Shown: piece by piece, positions 9,161 through 18,005 of the stretch
Numbering within the stretch: position 1 is the first letter of the stretch
Layout of the letters: each line of letters opens with the position of its first letter
From: Chitinophaga agri
GTDB taxonomy: Bacteria > Bacteroidota > Bacteroidia > Chitinophagales > Chitinophagaceae
Assembly (NCBI RefSeq): GCF_010093065.1
Contig: NZ_CP048113.1
Coordinates: 3,410,001 to 3,474,000 of the forward strand
Length of the DNA: 64,000 bases
Reading direction: 5' to 3'
Made by a program: the position numbers and the translations under genes
The notes under the pieces: generated by a model
Told to the model about the DNA's origin: nothing
What the model saw: only the letters and a program-made list of their open reading frames with translations
Database searches by the model: none

Positions 9161-9856
9161 ATGTCCTCCGTACATACATATATGCTCTTAATTTCTAAAG
9201 CGTTCATATACCGACTACCTATGCATGTGTTTATCATCATTATCTGTTTTCTCATAGCATTGCTCGCAAAGCTTCAGAAAAACCCTCCACGATACCTGAA
9301 TACATTCATTTTATATATACTGACAACTATTGCCGTGGAAATGGTAGCATGGTGGTTCAGCGTACATAATAAACGTAATCTGATCATTTATAATTTTTAT
9401 ACAACTATTAACTTTACCTACCTGATCTTTTTACTTCGTTCCTTTTTGAACAACGTGAAAGTGGTGAAGGTACTGGGAGTATTGATGTTTGTATATCCCG
9501 TGTTTGCATTGGTTAACATGTTCCTTATTCAGGGAGCAAACACTGTTTTCAATACCTACACATTTTTATCGGGTTGCGTAATAGTTGTAACAGCCAGTAT
9601 TTGCTACTTCTATGAACGCATTAAATATCCCGGCACCCATAGTCTTTTAAAAGAGCCTGCTTTCTGGGTATCCACCGGCCTCCTCTTTTTTTACACCTGC
9701 AGTCCACCACTGACAGGCGTACTGAATGCCATATCATTAATGCCATTTTATAACTATAAAACCCTTTATATCATCAACCTTATGGTAAATATTATCCTAT
9801 ATTTATTGTTTAGTATTTCCTTCATATGCAATCTGATTTTCAGGAGGTATTCCTAG
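9161..9856 (+). CDS. multi-pass membrane protein upstream of a two-component pair
   Basis: Integral membrane protein of 231 residues with about six hydrophobic helices (VFIIIICFLIALLA, LNTFILYILTTIAVEMVAWW, VLGVLMFVYPVFALVNMFL, FLSGCVIVVTASICYFY, FWVSTGLLFFYTC, LMVNIILYLLFSISFICNLIF). No catalytic or ligand motif was recognised. It overlaps the following histidine kinase by 31 nt, and the kinase in turn overlaps the response regulator. The three are therefore translated as a unit. Since the kinase has almost no sensor region of its own, this protein may be its membrane sensor or partner. That role is inferred only from context. Confidence 0.85.
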   Translation: MSSVHTYMLLISKAFIYRLPMHVFIIIICFLIALLAKLQKNPPRYLNTFILYILTTIAVEMVAWWFSVHNKRNLIIYNFYTTINFTYLIFLLRSFLNNVKVVKVLGVLMFVYPVFALVNMFLIQGANTVFNTYTFLSGCVIVVTASICYFYERIKYPGTHSLLKEPAFWVSTGLLFFYTCSPPLTGVLNAISLMPFYNYKTLYIINLMVNIILYLLFSISFICNLIFRRYS

Positions 9857-10662
9857 TCATATTTACGTCCCTGTTCCTACTTGTGTTACTGGTGGGCTTC
9901 ATCATTATTATGTTGATACTCAACCAAAAGAGCAGGCAGGCACAAGTACAGGAGCTCAGATTGATGGAGGAAAGGTATGAACAGGAACTATTAAGATCAC
10001 AACTGGAAATCCAGGAAAATGTTTTCGGACACCTTTCCCAGGAGATTCACGACAATATAGGACAGTCGCTCACTTTTGTAGCACTTTCCCTGTTAACCGT
10101 ACCAGTGGACAACAACAGCGAGGCACACGAATATATAGAAGAGAGCAGGAAAGCCCTACAAAAAGCCATTACTGAATTAAGAGATCTTTCACGGAGTTTA
10201 CACACCGACCGCGTTACGGAAATAGGCCTTGCCAACTCCATTGACTTTGAACTGGAGAGACTGAAAAGGACCAATTTGTACGAAACTTCTTTTAATTTTG
10301 CCGACGTAAGGAACCTGCTGGACCATCAGACCGAAATCATACTTTTCCGCATTGTTCAGGAAATGCTCAATAACATTGTTAAGCATGCGAAAGCTTCTAA
10401 AGTAGAAGTCAGACTTTCCCATAAAACAGATATCATCATCCTCGAAATCAAGGACAATGGTGTCGGCTTCGATCCCGAAGCACTGTTTGCAAAACAGGAA
10501 AGATTGAAAGGCCTTGGATTAATGAACATTCGAAAAAGAGCGTCTCTGATAGGAGGCACATTCCATATCAATAGTGCGAAGAATAGCGGCACCGCCATTC
10601 GGATCACTATACCAATAAACAAAGAGTCATTACATGAGCATAACCAGGAAAGCGAAATATAG
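9826..10662 (+). CDS. sensor histidine kinase, HisKA_3 (NarL/DegS-like)
   Basis: Membrane-anchored two-component kinase of 278 residues. One N-terminal transmembrane helix (VFLVIFTSLFLLVLLVGFIIIML) is followed by a short coiled coil (about 35-70). The HisKA_3 dimerisation domain has LSQEIHDNIGQSL with the phospho-acceptor His75. A HATPase_c domain follows (N-box EMLNNIVKHAKAS, G1 DNGVGFD, G2 GLGLMNIRKRASLIGG). There is almost no extracellular sensor segment, so signal sensing probably depends on the overlapping membrane protein upstream. The 3' end overlaps the response regulator start by 29 nt, which is strong evidence for a cognate pair. Confidence 0.95.
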   Translation: MQSDFQEVFLVIFTSLFLLVLLVGFIIIMLILNQKSRQAQVQELRLMEERYEQELLRSQLEIQENVFGHLSQEIHDNIGQSLTFVALSLLTVPVDNNSEAHEYIEESRKALQKAITELRDLSRSLHTDRVTEIGLANSIDFELERLKRTNLYETSFNFADVRNLLDHQTEIILFRIVQEMLNNIVKHAKASKVEVRLSHKTDIIILEIKDNGVGFDPEALFAKQERLKGLGLMNIRKRASLIGGTFHINSAKNSGTAIRITIPINKESLHEHNQESEI

Positions 10663-11311
10663 TGTTGCAATTGCCGATGACCATGTGCTGGTAAGAAAGG
10701 CACTTGGCCGACTGATTAATACCTTTACTGATTACTTCATTCTGTTTGAAGCCAGTAATGGGGAAGAAGTCATCAAGATCATCAATAATCGTGAGTTACA
10801 ATTGCCCGATATACTTATCCTCGATGTTAACATGCCGGGTATGAACGGTTACGAAACTGCTGCCTGGATCAATAACCATTTCCCTCAGATCAAAGTATTA
10901 GCGCTCTCTATGCTCAACGACGAGTCCGTGATCATTAAAATGCTGAAGTCAGGTGCGAAGGGTTATATCATGAAAAACGTGGAGCCCGATGATCTTAAAG
11001 AAGCATTTGACTCTATCATCAAGAAGGATTTTTATTTACCCGATTATATCTCCGGCAAAGTGATTTCCGGGCTGCAGAAAGATGTACTGTCCCTCAGTGA
11101 AAAGATCGAACTGACGCCTAAGGAAAAGACATTCCTGCAATTCCTTTGTACAGAACTCTCCTACAAAGAAATAGCCCAGAAAATGTTTGTCAGTCCGCGT
11201 ACCATTGACGACTACAAAAGCAGTCTGTGTGACAAGCTGAAAGTGAAGACCCGGGTGGGCCTTGTTATTTTCGGTATCCGATACGGCCTGATAGATATCA
11301 ATACTGATTAA
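10634..11311 (+). CDS. response regulator, NarL/LuxR type
   Basis: DNA-binding response regulator of 225 residues. The receiver domain (about 8-130) has the acidic pair D15-D16, phospho-acceptor D64 in LILDVNMPGMNGYE, and the conserved lysine in SGAKGYI. A LuxR/GerE helix-turn-helix lies at about 158-220 (LTPKEKTFLQFL, SYKEIAQKMFVSPRTIDDYKSS). It is the output partner of the overlapping HisKA_3 kinase. Targets are not evident. The stop codon overlaps the end of the convergent DUF2264 gene by 4 nt. Confidence 0.95.
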   Translation: MSITRKAKYSVAIADDHVLVRKALGRLINTFTDYFILFEASNGEEVIKIINNRELQLPDILILDVNMPGMNGYETAAWINNHFPQIKVLALSMLNDESVIIKMLKSGAKGYIMKNVEPDDLKEAFDSIIKKDFYLPDYISGKVISGLQKDVLSLSEKIELTPKEKTFLQFLCTELSYKEIAQKMFVSPRTIDDYKSSLCDKLKVKTRVGLVIFGIRYGLIDINTD

Positions 11312-12564
11312 AGCGCGTGATCTCTCTTCACTGACTTGCCCGTCCATGCTTTCTGTGCGGTCCACTCCTCCGGAGCTGCTGTCCAGAAAGCATTTTCTTT
11401 GGGCAGACCCAAAGCGAGAAAGCCTGTTGTACACAGGTACAAGCTGCCCGTCGATGTATAGACATCTGCTATCTCTGGCTGATGACCACAAAAACCCAGT
11501 TGCAGCCAGCCATTCCCATCAAATGTCCCAGGTACCTCAAAGATCCGTTTCATCACGGCTGTCAGCGCGCTCCGCACCTGTCCTGGTGACAATGACGTGG
11601 GCAACTGTTCATGTAATGCCAGCTGTACCAAAGGTTGAAACACGGCATTACGATAGGTCATAGAGCGTCCTACTACGGGAAAGGTTCCTTCGGGCGATAT
11701 CATCCGTTCCTGTATCTCTCCATAACGTTGCATCCGGGTGATAGCCTGCTGATATTCTTTCACATTCCCCTTACCTGCGTCAGCCAGCACTTTGAGTATA
11801 TCAGTCAGCATCGGCTGGATAACAAACCCATTGTAGTAATCAAAATGAAACTCTGCGCCATCTCCATACATGCCGTCCCCCTTGTACCACTCCTGGTGTT
11901 TCTTCACCGCATAATCTATCCGCATGCCGTCCCACTCTTCGCCGAATAATAACAAAGCAGCTTCGATGATCGCCGCAAACAATAGCCAGTTGTTATAACC
12001 CGGCCGGATACTGCGCAAACTTTTAAAACCCGCCACTACCTGCTGTTTTACCGTGTCGGGTAATGGCTGCCATAACTGCTTCGGTGCCCGGAGAAAAGCA
12101 TGTGCCAGGAATGCGCCATCTACTAACGGCTGTCCATCAAACTGTCCGGTAAAGTTCATGTGATCCGGGCCACCAGGTAACACGGATTGCGCTGTTCCCT
12201 TCAATGCGTAATCAATGAAACGCGCCCGTATTTTCCCTTCTTCACTACCATCAGCACCCAGTTCCAGCCAGGGAGCTATCCCTGCCATAGTACGCCCGAA
12301 AGCCTCCAGGTAAATGACTTTCTCCACCGGCTTGTTATACCCAGGTGCTACTTCCAGCGGCATTTGCTGACGCAGTTTTCCCACAGCCAGGTTTTTCATT
12401 ACCGGCTCGCAGATCCGTGTCAGTAACGTTGTCCAGTAGGCACGGTCAGCCGTTATAACAGGACTTCCTGCTAGCTTTGTATCAGCCTGCAGGAAGTGTC
12501 CTGGTTGTACCGCCCCTACCATACCAGCAAGTGGAACAGCTTTTATAAAATGACGTCTATGCAT
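11308..12564 (-). CDS. DUF2264 family protein, Tat-type signal
   Basis: Family found in polysaccharide-degrading Bacteroidota, often next to uronate-releasing enzymes. The exact reaction is unknown, and the fold is expected to be an alpha/alpha toroid. The N-terminus MHRRHFIKAVPLAGMVGA resembles a twin-arginine signal (RRxFIK). The start at 12564 is chosen because its ATG overlaps the upstream GH88 stop as TAATG, the usual coupling arrangement, and gives the cleaner signal. An in-frame ATG at 12576 is possible. Conserved-looking segments are VEKVIYLEAFGRTMAGIAPWLELG, GYNNWLLFAAIIEAALL and GDGMYGDGAEFHFDYYNGFVIQPML. It forms a two-gene unit with GH88 behind a LacI-type operator, so a role in degrading uronate oligosaccharides is likely but inferred. 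Confidence 0.85.
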   Translation of the reverse strand: MHRRHFIKAVPLAGMVGAVQPGHFLQADTKLAGSPVITADRAYWTTLLTRICEPVMKNLAVGKLRQQMPLEVAPGYNKPVEKVIYLEAFGRTMAGIAPWLELGADGSEEGKIRARFIDYALKGTAQSVLPGGPDHMNFTGQFDGQPLVDGAFLAHAFLRAPKQLWQPLPDTVKQQVVAGFKSLRSIRPGYNNWLLFAAIIEAALLLFGEEWDGMRIDYAVKKHQEWYKGDGMYGDGAEFHFDYYNGFVIQPMLTDILKVLADAGKGNVKEYQQAITRMQRYGEIQERMISPEGTFPVVGRSMTYRNAVFQPLVQLALHEQLPTSLSPGQVRSALTAVMKRIFEVPGTFDGNGWLQLGFCGHQPEIADVYTSTGSLYLCTTGFLALGLPKENAFWTAAPEEWTAQKAWTGKSVKRDHAL

Positions 12565-13757
12565 TATTTCACCCATTGTTTATACCGTAATAATGCTTCC
12601 ACAAAGTAGTAGTCAGCATAGGTCAGTGGCACATCTACTTCTGAGTTATGCGGAATAGATCCTACGCTGTGCATCAGTATAAAGTTGTTATTATCGCCTT
12701 CTTTCGCCAGGTATGCCGGACTGCTCAGGCTTACCAGCATTTTCTCTGCTGCATTCCAGTACCTGGTAGACGTCTCACCTTTCGTATAGCGGCTTAATTC
12801 CAGTAAGGCAGATGCAGCTACGGCACCTGCAGATGCATCTCTCGGTGCATTGGGAATACCCGGAGCATCATAGTCCCAGTATGGGATCAGGTCTTCGGGC
12901 ATACGGGGATGGTTCAGTATATAATCTGCTATATGTTGTGCTTGTGCCAGATAAGCTTTGTTTTTTGTATCCCGGTACATCATGGTGTATCCATACAGTC
13001 CCCATGCCTGTCCACGCGACCATGCAGAAGTATCATTCGCTCCCTGGGCGGTATTTCTTGCAAGTACAGCCCCATTAGTCGTATCATATCCGATAACATG
13101 GAAAGAGCTGTAATCTTTTCTGAAATGATGCTTCATAGTTGTATTCGCATGTGTGCGGGAGATGCGGTCAAAAGACGGGTCTTTGCTGACGCGTGTAGCC
13201 CAGTTCAGCAACTCCAGGTTCATCATGTTATCAATGATCACCGGGAACTGCCATTTGCCATGGTCCCAGGATTTGATACAACCCACCGTGGGATTAAATC
13301 GGGTAGACAGCGAGCGTGCACTGGTAAGCAGTACTTCTTTATACTTCGGATCTTTCGTGATACGGTAAGCATTACCGGCACTGCAATAGAGCATAAATCC
13401 AAGATCATGCGTACCCTTATTGTTCTTTTCCACTTCCACCTGCGCAGTACGTTTCAGCGCTTCCTGTTTAAGGGCATTGTCTTTAGAATATTCATACAGA
13501 TACCAGAGTGTACCCGGATAAAATCCAGCCGTCCACCAATTGGTCTTAGCAGTAACGAAACTACCATCCTTACTGTTGGTAGTACGTGGCAATACACTGT
13601 CAGGCACATGCTGCATCATCAGCTTATACTGACGCACAGCAAGGTCCAGTGTTTTGTCGGCCATAGAGATCATTTGCTGTTTTTGGCTGCTCTGTTGGGC
13701 ATAGACAGCAGCGCCCGACAGCAGGAATGCACAGAAAAGAAGTGGTAATTTTTTCAT
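12564..13757 (-). CDS. GH88 unsaturated glucuronyl/galacturonyl hydrolase
   Basis: Removes the 4,5-unsaturated uronic acid that polysaccharide lyases leave at the non-reducing end of oligosaccharides. The product rearranges to the substrate of KduI. A signal peptide (MKKLPLLFCAFLLSGAAVYA) predicts periplasmic or surface location. The two GH88 aspartates are visible: D118 in THDLGFMLYC and D176 in IIDNMMNLELLNW. Other hallmarks are SAWSRGQAWGLYGYTMMYR and PRDASAGAVAASALLEL. Length (397 aa) is normal for the family. It starts a two-gene unit with the DUF2264 gene, and a near-consensus LacI operator lies 57 nt upstream of the ATG. Confidence 0.95.
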   Translation of the reverse strand: MKKLPLLFCAFLLSGAAVYAQQSSQKQQMISMADKTLDLAVRQYKLMMQHVPDSVLPRTTNSKDGSFVTAKTNWWTAGFYPGTLWYLYEYSKDNALKQEALKRTAQVEVEKNNKGTHDLGFMLYCSAGNAYRITKDPKYKEVLLTSARSLSTRFNPTVGCIKSWDHGKWQFPVIIDNMMNLELLNWATRVSKDPSFDRISRTHANTTMKHHFRKDYSSFHVIGYDTTNGAVLARNTAQGANDTSAWSRGQAWGLYGYTMMYRDTKNKAYLAQAQHIADYILNHPRMPEDLIPYWDYDAPGIPNAPRDASAGAVAASALLELSRYTKGETSTRYWNAAEKMLVSLSSPAYLAKEGDNNNFILMHSVGSIPHNSEVDVPLTYADYYFVEALLRYKQWVK

Positions 13758-13813
13758 CTCGTGTAATTTTTATCCGCAGTACAAATTGTGCGGTTACTAA
13801 CCAATTATTTTTA

Positions 13814-13827
13814 CGCAATCGTTTGCA
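13814..13827. promoter_or_regulatory. LacI-type operator before GH88 unit (2 mismatches)
   Basis: CGCAATCGTTTGCA matches the TGCAAACGTTTGCA palindrome at 12 of 14 positions, including the central CG and the full right half. Placed 57-70 nt upstream of the GH88 ATG. Two perfect copies lie at 17837 and 21128. The encoded LacI regulator (13878-14942) is the obvious candidate binder. Confidence 0.75.
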
Positions 13828-13877
13828 TGTATATATAAAAAGAAAGGCAGAGCTGCCGGCAGACAGCGATCCTGCCG

Positions 13878-14942
13878 TTATTTTATTTTCTTTTTAACGC
13901 TCGTCTTTCGTGTTGATACGGTTGCTGCAGAAGAAGCACGTTCTATCAACTGAATAGGTACGATCTCTTCAGAGTATTTCTGTGGTACACCTGGTTGCTG
14001 CATAAGTTCAAGTAATGCAGCGGCCACCCGTTCTCCCATCAGTAATGGAAACTGATCTACTGACGTAATGGAAGGTGTGATGATCTCCGCACGTGGGTCA
14101 TTGGAGTAGCCAACGATCTTAATGTCTTCGGGTACACGCAGGTTCAGCTTACGGCAATATTCCAGTATAGTGATGGCGGTCGTATCATTCGCAGCAAAGA
14201 TCCCATCTGGCCAAGGCTTTTGTGCAAAGATCTTCTCACACGCCTGCCATGCGTTTTCCCTGGTCAGCTCCTGGTAAAATATTCTTGATTTTTTGAACGG
14301 TATCTTATGTTTCCGCAGGGCATTTTTATACCCCGCTACACGGTCTATATACAGATTACAGGTCAATGGACCGGAGATATGCACAATATCAGTACACCCC
14401 TTTTCGATCAGGTGTTCCGTAACTGTATATCCACCCAGGTAATCATCGCCTTTCACTACTTTCACCTGATAGTCTTTGGGTACCCGATCAAAGAATACCA
14501 GGGGTATATTATTATCCTTGAAGATATCGAAGTGAGAAAAGTCCGTGGTATATAGTGTACTTGATACCACCAGCGCTTCAATCCTTGTGGAATAAAGTGT
14601 TTCAGCCAGTGCGATCTCCTGTTCCAGCGAATCGTTAGACTGACAGATCAACACGTGATAACCATGCTCATGGAGTTTATTCTGTATAACTGTACTGATA
14701 GTCGCGGGAAAGAACATAGAGATACGCGGCACAACAAGTCCGATGGTGCGGCTTCTGTTGTTACGCAGCCCGGCGGCCATGGCATTGGGACGATATCCCA
14801 GCTTGTTAGCCATCTTCTTTACCTTCTCTTTTGTTCTGGCACTGATATTCGGATGATCGTTCAGTGCCCGGGAAACAGTAGAAATGGAAAGTTTCAGCTC
14901 TTCCGCAATATCAACAATTGTCTTTTCTGTTCTTTTGCTCAT
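13878..14942 (-). CDS. LacI-family transcriptional regulator
   Basis: Sugar-responsive DNA-binding protein of 354 residues. The N-terminal LacI helix-turn-helix is clear (TIVDIAEELKLSISTVSRALN, then ISARTKEKVKKMANKLGYRPNAMAAGLR hinge). A periplasmic-binding-like effector domain follows (TIGLVVPRISMFF, DGIFAANDTTAITILEY, VGYSNDPRAEIITPSITSVDQ). It is the last gene of the kduI-DUF4861-kduD-lacI unit, with only 20 nt to kduD. Three copies of a LacI-type palindrome precede its own operon, the GH88 unit and the transporter, which makes it the probable local regulator of uronate use. The inducer, perhaps KDG or an unsaturated uronate derivative, is a guess. Confidence 0.95.
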   Translation of the reverse strand: MSKRTEKTIVDIAEELKLSISTVSRALNDHPNISARTKEKVKKMANKLGYRPNAMAAGLRNNRSRTIGLVVPRISMFFPATISTVIQNKLHEHGYHVLICQSNDSLEQEIALAETLYSTRIEALVVSSTLYTTDFSHFDIFKDNNIPLVFFDRVPKDYQVKVVKGDDYLGGYTVTEHLIEKGCTDIVHISGPLTCNLYIDRVAGYKNALRKHKIPFKKSRIFYQELTRENAWQACEKIFAQKPWPDGIFAANDTTAITILEYCRKLNLRVPEDIKIVGYSNDPRAEIITPSITSVDQFPLLMGERVAAALLELMQQPGVPQKYSEEIVPIQLIERASSAATVSTRKTSVKKKIK

Positions 14943-14962
14943 AAATCAGTATATAGGTGCAG

Positions 14963-15730
14963 TTATCGCCCCATCCATCCACCATCCACAGTGAGTATCG
15001 TACCATGTACATAGTCAGATGCAGCAGACGCAAGGAATACTACCGGACCTTTGAAGTCAGCCGGTTCTCCCCATCTGCCAGCAGGAATACGCTCCAGTAT
15101 GGAAGCACTGCGTTTTTCGTCGGCACGTAATGCAGCTGTATTATCTGTTGCGATATAACCTGGTGCAATTGCATTCACATTCACCCCCTGACCTGCCCAT
15201 TCATTGGCAAATGCCTTTACCAGCGAACCCACGGCTCCTTTGCTGGCGGCATATCCGGGTACATTGATACCACCCTGGAAAGTGAGTAGCGATGCCGTAA
15301 AGATAATCTTTCCGCTGCCACGTGCGATCATTCCCTTACCGATTTCACGGGTAAGAATGAACTGAGCATTCAGGTTAATATTGATCACCTCATCCCAGTA
15401 TTCGTCCGGATGCTCGGCAGCCGGCTTTCTCATGATAGTACCGGCATTATTAACAAGTATATCCACCACCGGATGTTGTGCAGTCACTTCTTTGATGAAC
15501 TGATAAAGCGTTTCACGGTTGCCCATATCACACTGATAACCGTAGAACTTACGTCCGGCGGCATTTACCGCTTTTTCTACTTCACTGCCTTCTTTTTCCA
15601 GAGAGGCAGATACGCCAATGACATCCGCGCCAGCTTCTGCCAGTGCTACTGCCATGCCCATACCGATACCTCTTTTACAACCTGTTACCAGCGCTGTTTT
15701 TCCTGTCAGATCAAAAGACTGTAAGATCAT
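14963..15730 (-). CDS. kduD: 2-dehydro-3-deoxy-D-gluconate 5-dehydrogenase (SDR)
   Basis: Reduces 2,5-diketo-3-deoxygluconate to 2-keto-3-deoxygluconate (KDG) with NAD(P)H, the step after KduI. Classical short-chain dehydrogenase of 255 residues. The nucleotide-binding TGCKRGIG is at 16-23, NNAG at 94-97, the catalytic triad is Ser147, Tyr160 and Lys164 (GYAASKGAVG), and the C-terminus shows YVHGTILTVDGGW. LTGKTALVTG at the start is typical of KduD. The SDR fold alone does not fix the substrate. The assignment rests on the overall pattern plus the neighbouring kduI and GH88. Confidence 0.92.
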   Translation of the reverse strand: MILQSFDLTGKTALVTGCKRGIGMGMAVALAEAGADVIGVSASLEKEGSEVEKAVNAAGRKFYGYQCDMGNRETLYQFIKEVTAQHPVVDILVNNAGTIMRKPAAEHPDEYWDEVININLNAQFILTREIGKGMIARGSGKIIFTASLLTFQGGINVPGYAASKGAVGSLVKAFANEWAGQGVNVNAIAPGYIATDNTAALRADEKRSASILERIPAGRWGEPADFKGPVVFLASAASDYVHGTILTVDGGWMGR

Positions 15731-15748
15731 ATGATTGTAATACTGTTT

Positions 15749-16891
15749 TTACTGATTGATGTCGATTTCCAGCGGAGCATTCAGTTTATCTGCGAATGTT
15801 TGCAGGTAGGTAAACCATCCTGCGGCGTTGGTATACATGCCGGCCTTGTTCCAGGCCGCTCCGAAATAATACACAAATGGTTCCTGTACATTGATAGTGG
15901 TAGTGGCGAGCAAATGCTGTCCGGTCAGCAGCATACGTTGCTTCTTTGCGGGCACGATCATGCCAAGTCCAGTAATACCGTCCTGACCATGTTCCGGTTC
16001 CCAGTACCCCACGACACCGTTCTTCTCATCCAGCAGCATGGTACCCTGCTGCATCCTTCTCACAATACCAGTTGCAACAGGTAGTATATCCCCTGCCGAT
16101 AATTTGTATTGTACACTCATTTTATTTAACTGTGAACCTGCATCCAGCGAGATCGTTTTTATCACGGAAACAGTGTTCCTCCCCGCTTGCCATGGCTCAT
16201 ATCCCAGCTGAAAAGTGCAGCGTAAAGGACCACTGTCCAGTACTTTCCATGTCCTGTAGTGACGCGGGAAATAGATAGAATCATTGAAATACGGAGCAAT
16301 ATCACCAGCGCCCAATGTCAGGCCTACGGAATAATAGTCAAGTCCGTCGCCATTATCATGATGGTAATCGTTGGTCTTATACCATTTGTTGACGATGAGT
16401 TCAGGAGTTCGTTTCACCCATACATCAATACCATGTGCATTTTCAGCCGGAAAATTCTCTAATGCAGCACCATACATACGAAAGGCAATACGATCATTCT
16501 CCCATGCAAAGTCATCCTTACGCTCAGGCACAAAACGTGCATAGGTACGTGGTTTTACATTGGAAGGAGTGCCAGGTACAGCTGCTATTACGATACTGCT
16601 GTTAGCCGGAATGCTTACCTGCACCAGCAACAACTGAGGCTGCGGCGTCCCTTCGTAGGTTAGCTGATAAGGCAGTTCCTTACCCGTCTTTTTATTGATG
16701 ATCTTAAAAGTACCGGCCAGTCCCTGCAATTTTGCATAAGGTATTTCCACAATCTCGGCTGAGCGGGCGATGGCAGATGGGTTCTTTATAGTAATGCTTA
16801 CCGCAGCCGTTTGTTCTTTATCCGTGGAACCGGCTGCCAGGGCTGTGTGCCACAGCCCTGCCGCCATTAACAACAATAATATCCGCTTCAT
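15749..16891 (-). CDS. DUF4861 family secreted protein
   Basis: Secreted protein of 380 residues (signal peptide MKRILLLLMAAGLWHTALA) of a family seen in pectin or uronate-polysaccharide loci of Bacteroidota. Its reaction is not established to my knowledge. The family core is recognisable: RFVPERKDDFAWENDRIAFRMYG, GIDVWVKRTPELIVNKWY, YHHDNGDGLDYYSVG and the beta-rich C-terminal half with GYWEPEHGQDG. The histidine- and aspartate-rich YHHDNGDGLD is a candidate catalytic or metal site. It is 5 nt downstream of kduI and 18 nt upstream of kduD, so it is co-expressed with enzymes for unsaturated uronates. A periplasmic role on uronate oligosaccharides is inferred. Confidence 0.88.
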   Translation of the reverse strand: MKRILLLLMAAGLWHTALAAGSTDKEQTAAVSITIKNPSAIARSAEIVEIPYAKLQGLAGTFKIINKKTGKELPYQLTYEGTPQPQLLLVQVSIPANSSIVIAAVPGTPSNVKPRTYARFVPERKDDFAWENDRIAFRMYGAALENFPAENAHGIDVWVKRTPELIVNKWYKTNDYHHDNGDGLDYYSVGLTLGAGDIAPYFNDSIYFPRHYRTWKVLDSGPLRCTFQLGYEPWQAGRNTVSVIKTISLDAGSQLNKMSVQYKLSAGDILPVATGIVRRMQQGTMLLDEKNGVVGYWEPEHGQDGITGLGMIVPAKKQRMLLTGQHLLATTTINVQEPFVYYFGAAWNKAGMYTNAAGWFTYLQTFADKLNAPLEIDINQ

Positions 16892-16896
16892 GATAG

Positions 16897-17733
16897 TTAT
16901 TTGAGATCAGGTACTGCGCATACGTCCATATCTCCATAGTCCAGGTTCTCACCAGCCATACCCCAGATAAAGGTATAATTGCTGGTACCTGCACCGGAGT
17001 GTATCGACCAGGGGGGGGAAATCACTGCCTGCTCGTTCTGCATCCAGATATGCCTTGTTTCCTGCGGTTGCCCCCAGAAGTGACATACAGACTGCCCCTG
17101 TGGCACCTCAAAATAAAAATACACTTCCATACGCCTGTCATGTGTGTGAGCAGGCATGGTATTCCATACGCTGCCTGGTTTCAGCTCGGTCATCCCCATC
17201 TGCAGCTGGCACGTAGGTAACACAGTACTGACAAGCAGTTTATTGATGGTACGGTGATTGGATGTTTCCATTGCCCCTAATGTCACGACTTCCGCGTCTT
17301 TACGGGTAACGTGGCGGGTAGGATATTCATGATGTGCAGGCGTAGAGTTCAGATAGAACTTCGCAGGTGCAGCACTGTCTTTACTGCCGAAGGAGAGGTC
17401 TTTCTTTCCTTTACCTACATACAGGGCTTCCTTGAAGCCTATTTCATATGTTTCTCCATCTACAGTAACCACACCGGCACCACCTACGTTGATGATGCCC
17501 AGCTCCCTTCTTTCCAGGAAAAAAGCGGCTTTGAACTGATCGGGAGGGGTCAGCTGTAATGCTTTGCTAACCGGGTAGATACCACCGGTCACGAAGCGGT
17601 CATAGTGACTGTATACCAGTTTAATTTCATCCTGTACGAACAGCTGTTCTATCAAAAGCGCCTTTCTGGTCTGGGCTGTATTCCAGCTCAGTACTTCCGC
17701 CGGGCTGGAGGCATACCTCGTTTCTGCAGTCAT
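16897..17733 (-). CDS. kduI: 5-dehydro-4-deoxy-D-glucuronate isomerase
   Basis: Isomerises 4-deoxy-5-ketouronate (DKI, from GH88 and lyase products) to 2,5-diketo-3-deoxygluconate for KduD. The ATG at 17733 (MTAETRYASSPAEV) gives 278 residues, exactly the E. coli KduI length. A longer open frame to 17841 runs into the operator and is not credible. Key segments are VYSHYDRFVTGGIYP near the N-terminus, the cupin metal motif PAHTHDRRMEVYFYF with its His and Glu ligands, and SPPWSIHSGAGTSNYTFIWG. First gene of the kduI-DUF4861-kduD-lacI operon. The gene contains an eight-base G run (17011-17018, C run in the coding strand) at the SPPW codons. Confidence 0.96.
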   Translation of the reverse strand: MTAETRYASSPAEVLSWNTAQTRKALLIEQLFVQDEIKLVYSHYDRFVTGGIYPVSKALQLTPPDQFKAAFFLERRELGIINVGGAGVVTVDGETYEIGFKEALYVGKGKKDLSFGSKDSAAPAKFYLNSTPAHHEYPTRHVTRKDAEVVTLGAMETSNHRTINKLLVSTVLPTCQLQMGMTELKPGSVWNTMPAHTHDRRMEVYFYFEVPQGQSVCHFWGQPQETRHIWMQNEQAVISPPWSIHSGAGTSNYTFIWGMAGENLDYGDMDVCAVPDLK

Positions 17734-17836
17734 ATTACGACATATTAGGTTTGGAAATGATAATAAATTATGGGGATGCTGTATCAGTGCATCTTTTTCA
17801 TAACCTGCATGAAAGATAGCGCATAATGCCGAAAAA

Positions 17837-17850
17837 TGCAAACGTTTGCA
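17837..17850. promoter_or_regulatory. LacI-type operator between kduI and uxaA
   Basis: TGCAAACGTTTGCA, a perfect 14-bp palindrome inside AATGCAAACGTTTGCATA, in the divergent spacer (17734-18005). It is 104 nt upstream of the kduI ATG and 156 nt upstream of uxaA, so it could serve both directions. The same spacer has another perfect palindrome, CTAAAATATTTTAG (17890-17903), and a near -7 box TACTTTAG (17992-17999) before uxaA. Confidence 0.85.
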
Positions 17851-18005
17851 TAAAATACCGGCAAACCCGGAACTGCTAAACTTATGGTGCTAAAATATTT
17901 TAGCTGACACTGATACGATCCTGACTGTTTCAAAGGCAAAAAGTTATCATAGATTAATATTTTAGTATTAACAGCGGGTAAGGTTATTTCATACTTTAGC
18001 TTATT

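Noticed and set aside
12909..13748. 279-codon plus-strand open frame
   Set aside because: Antisense to the well-supported GH88 gene, low-complexity composition (many His, Ile, Cys) and no family match; a shadow frame.
17734..17841. N-terminal extension of kduI
   Set aside because: The longer reading frame includes spacer and part of the operator; the 278-residue start matches the family length exactly.
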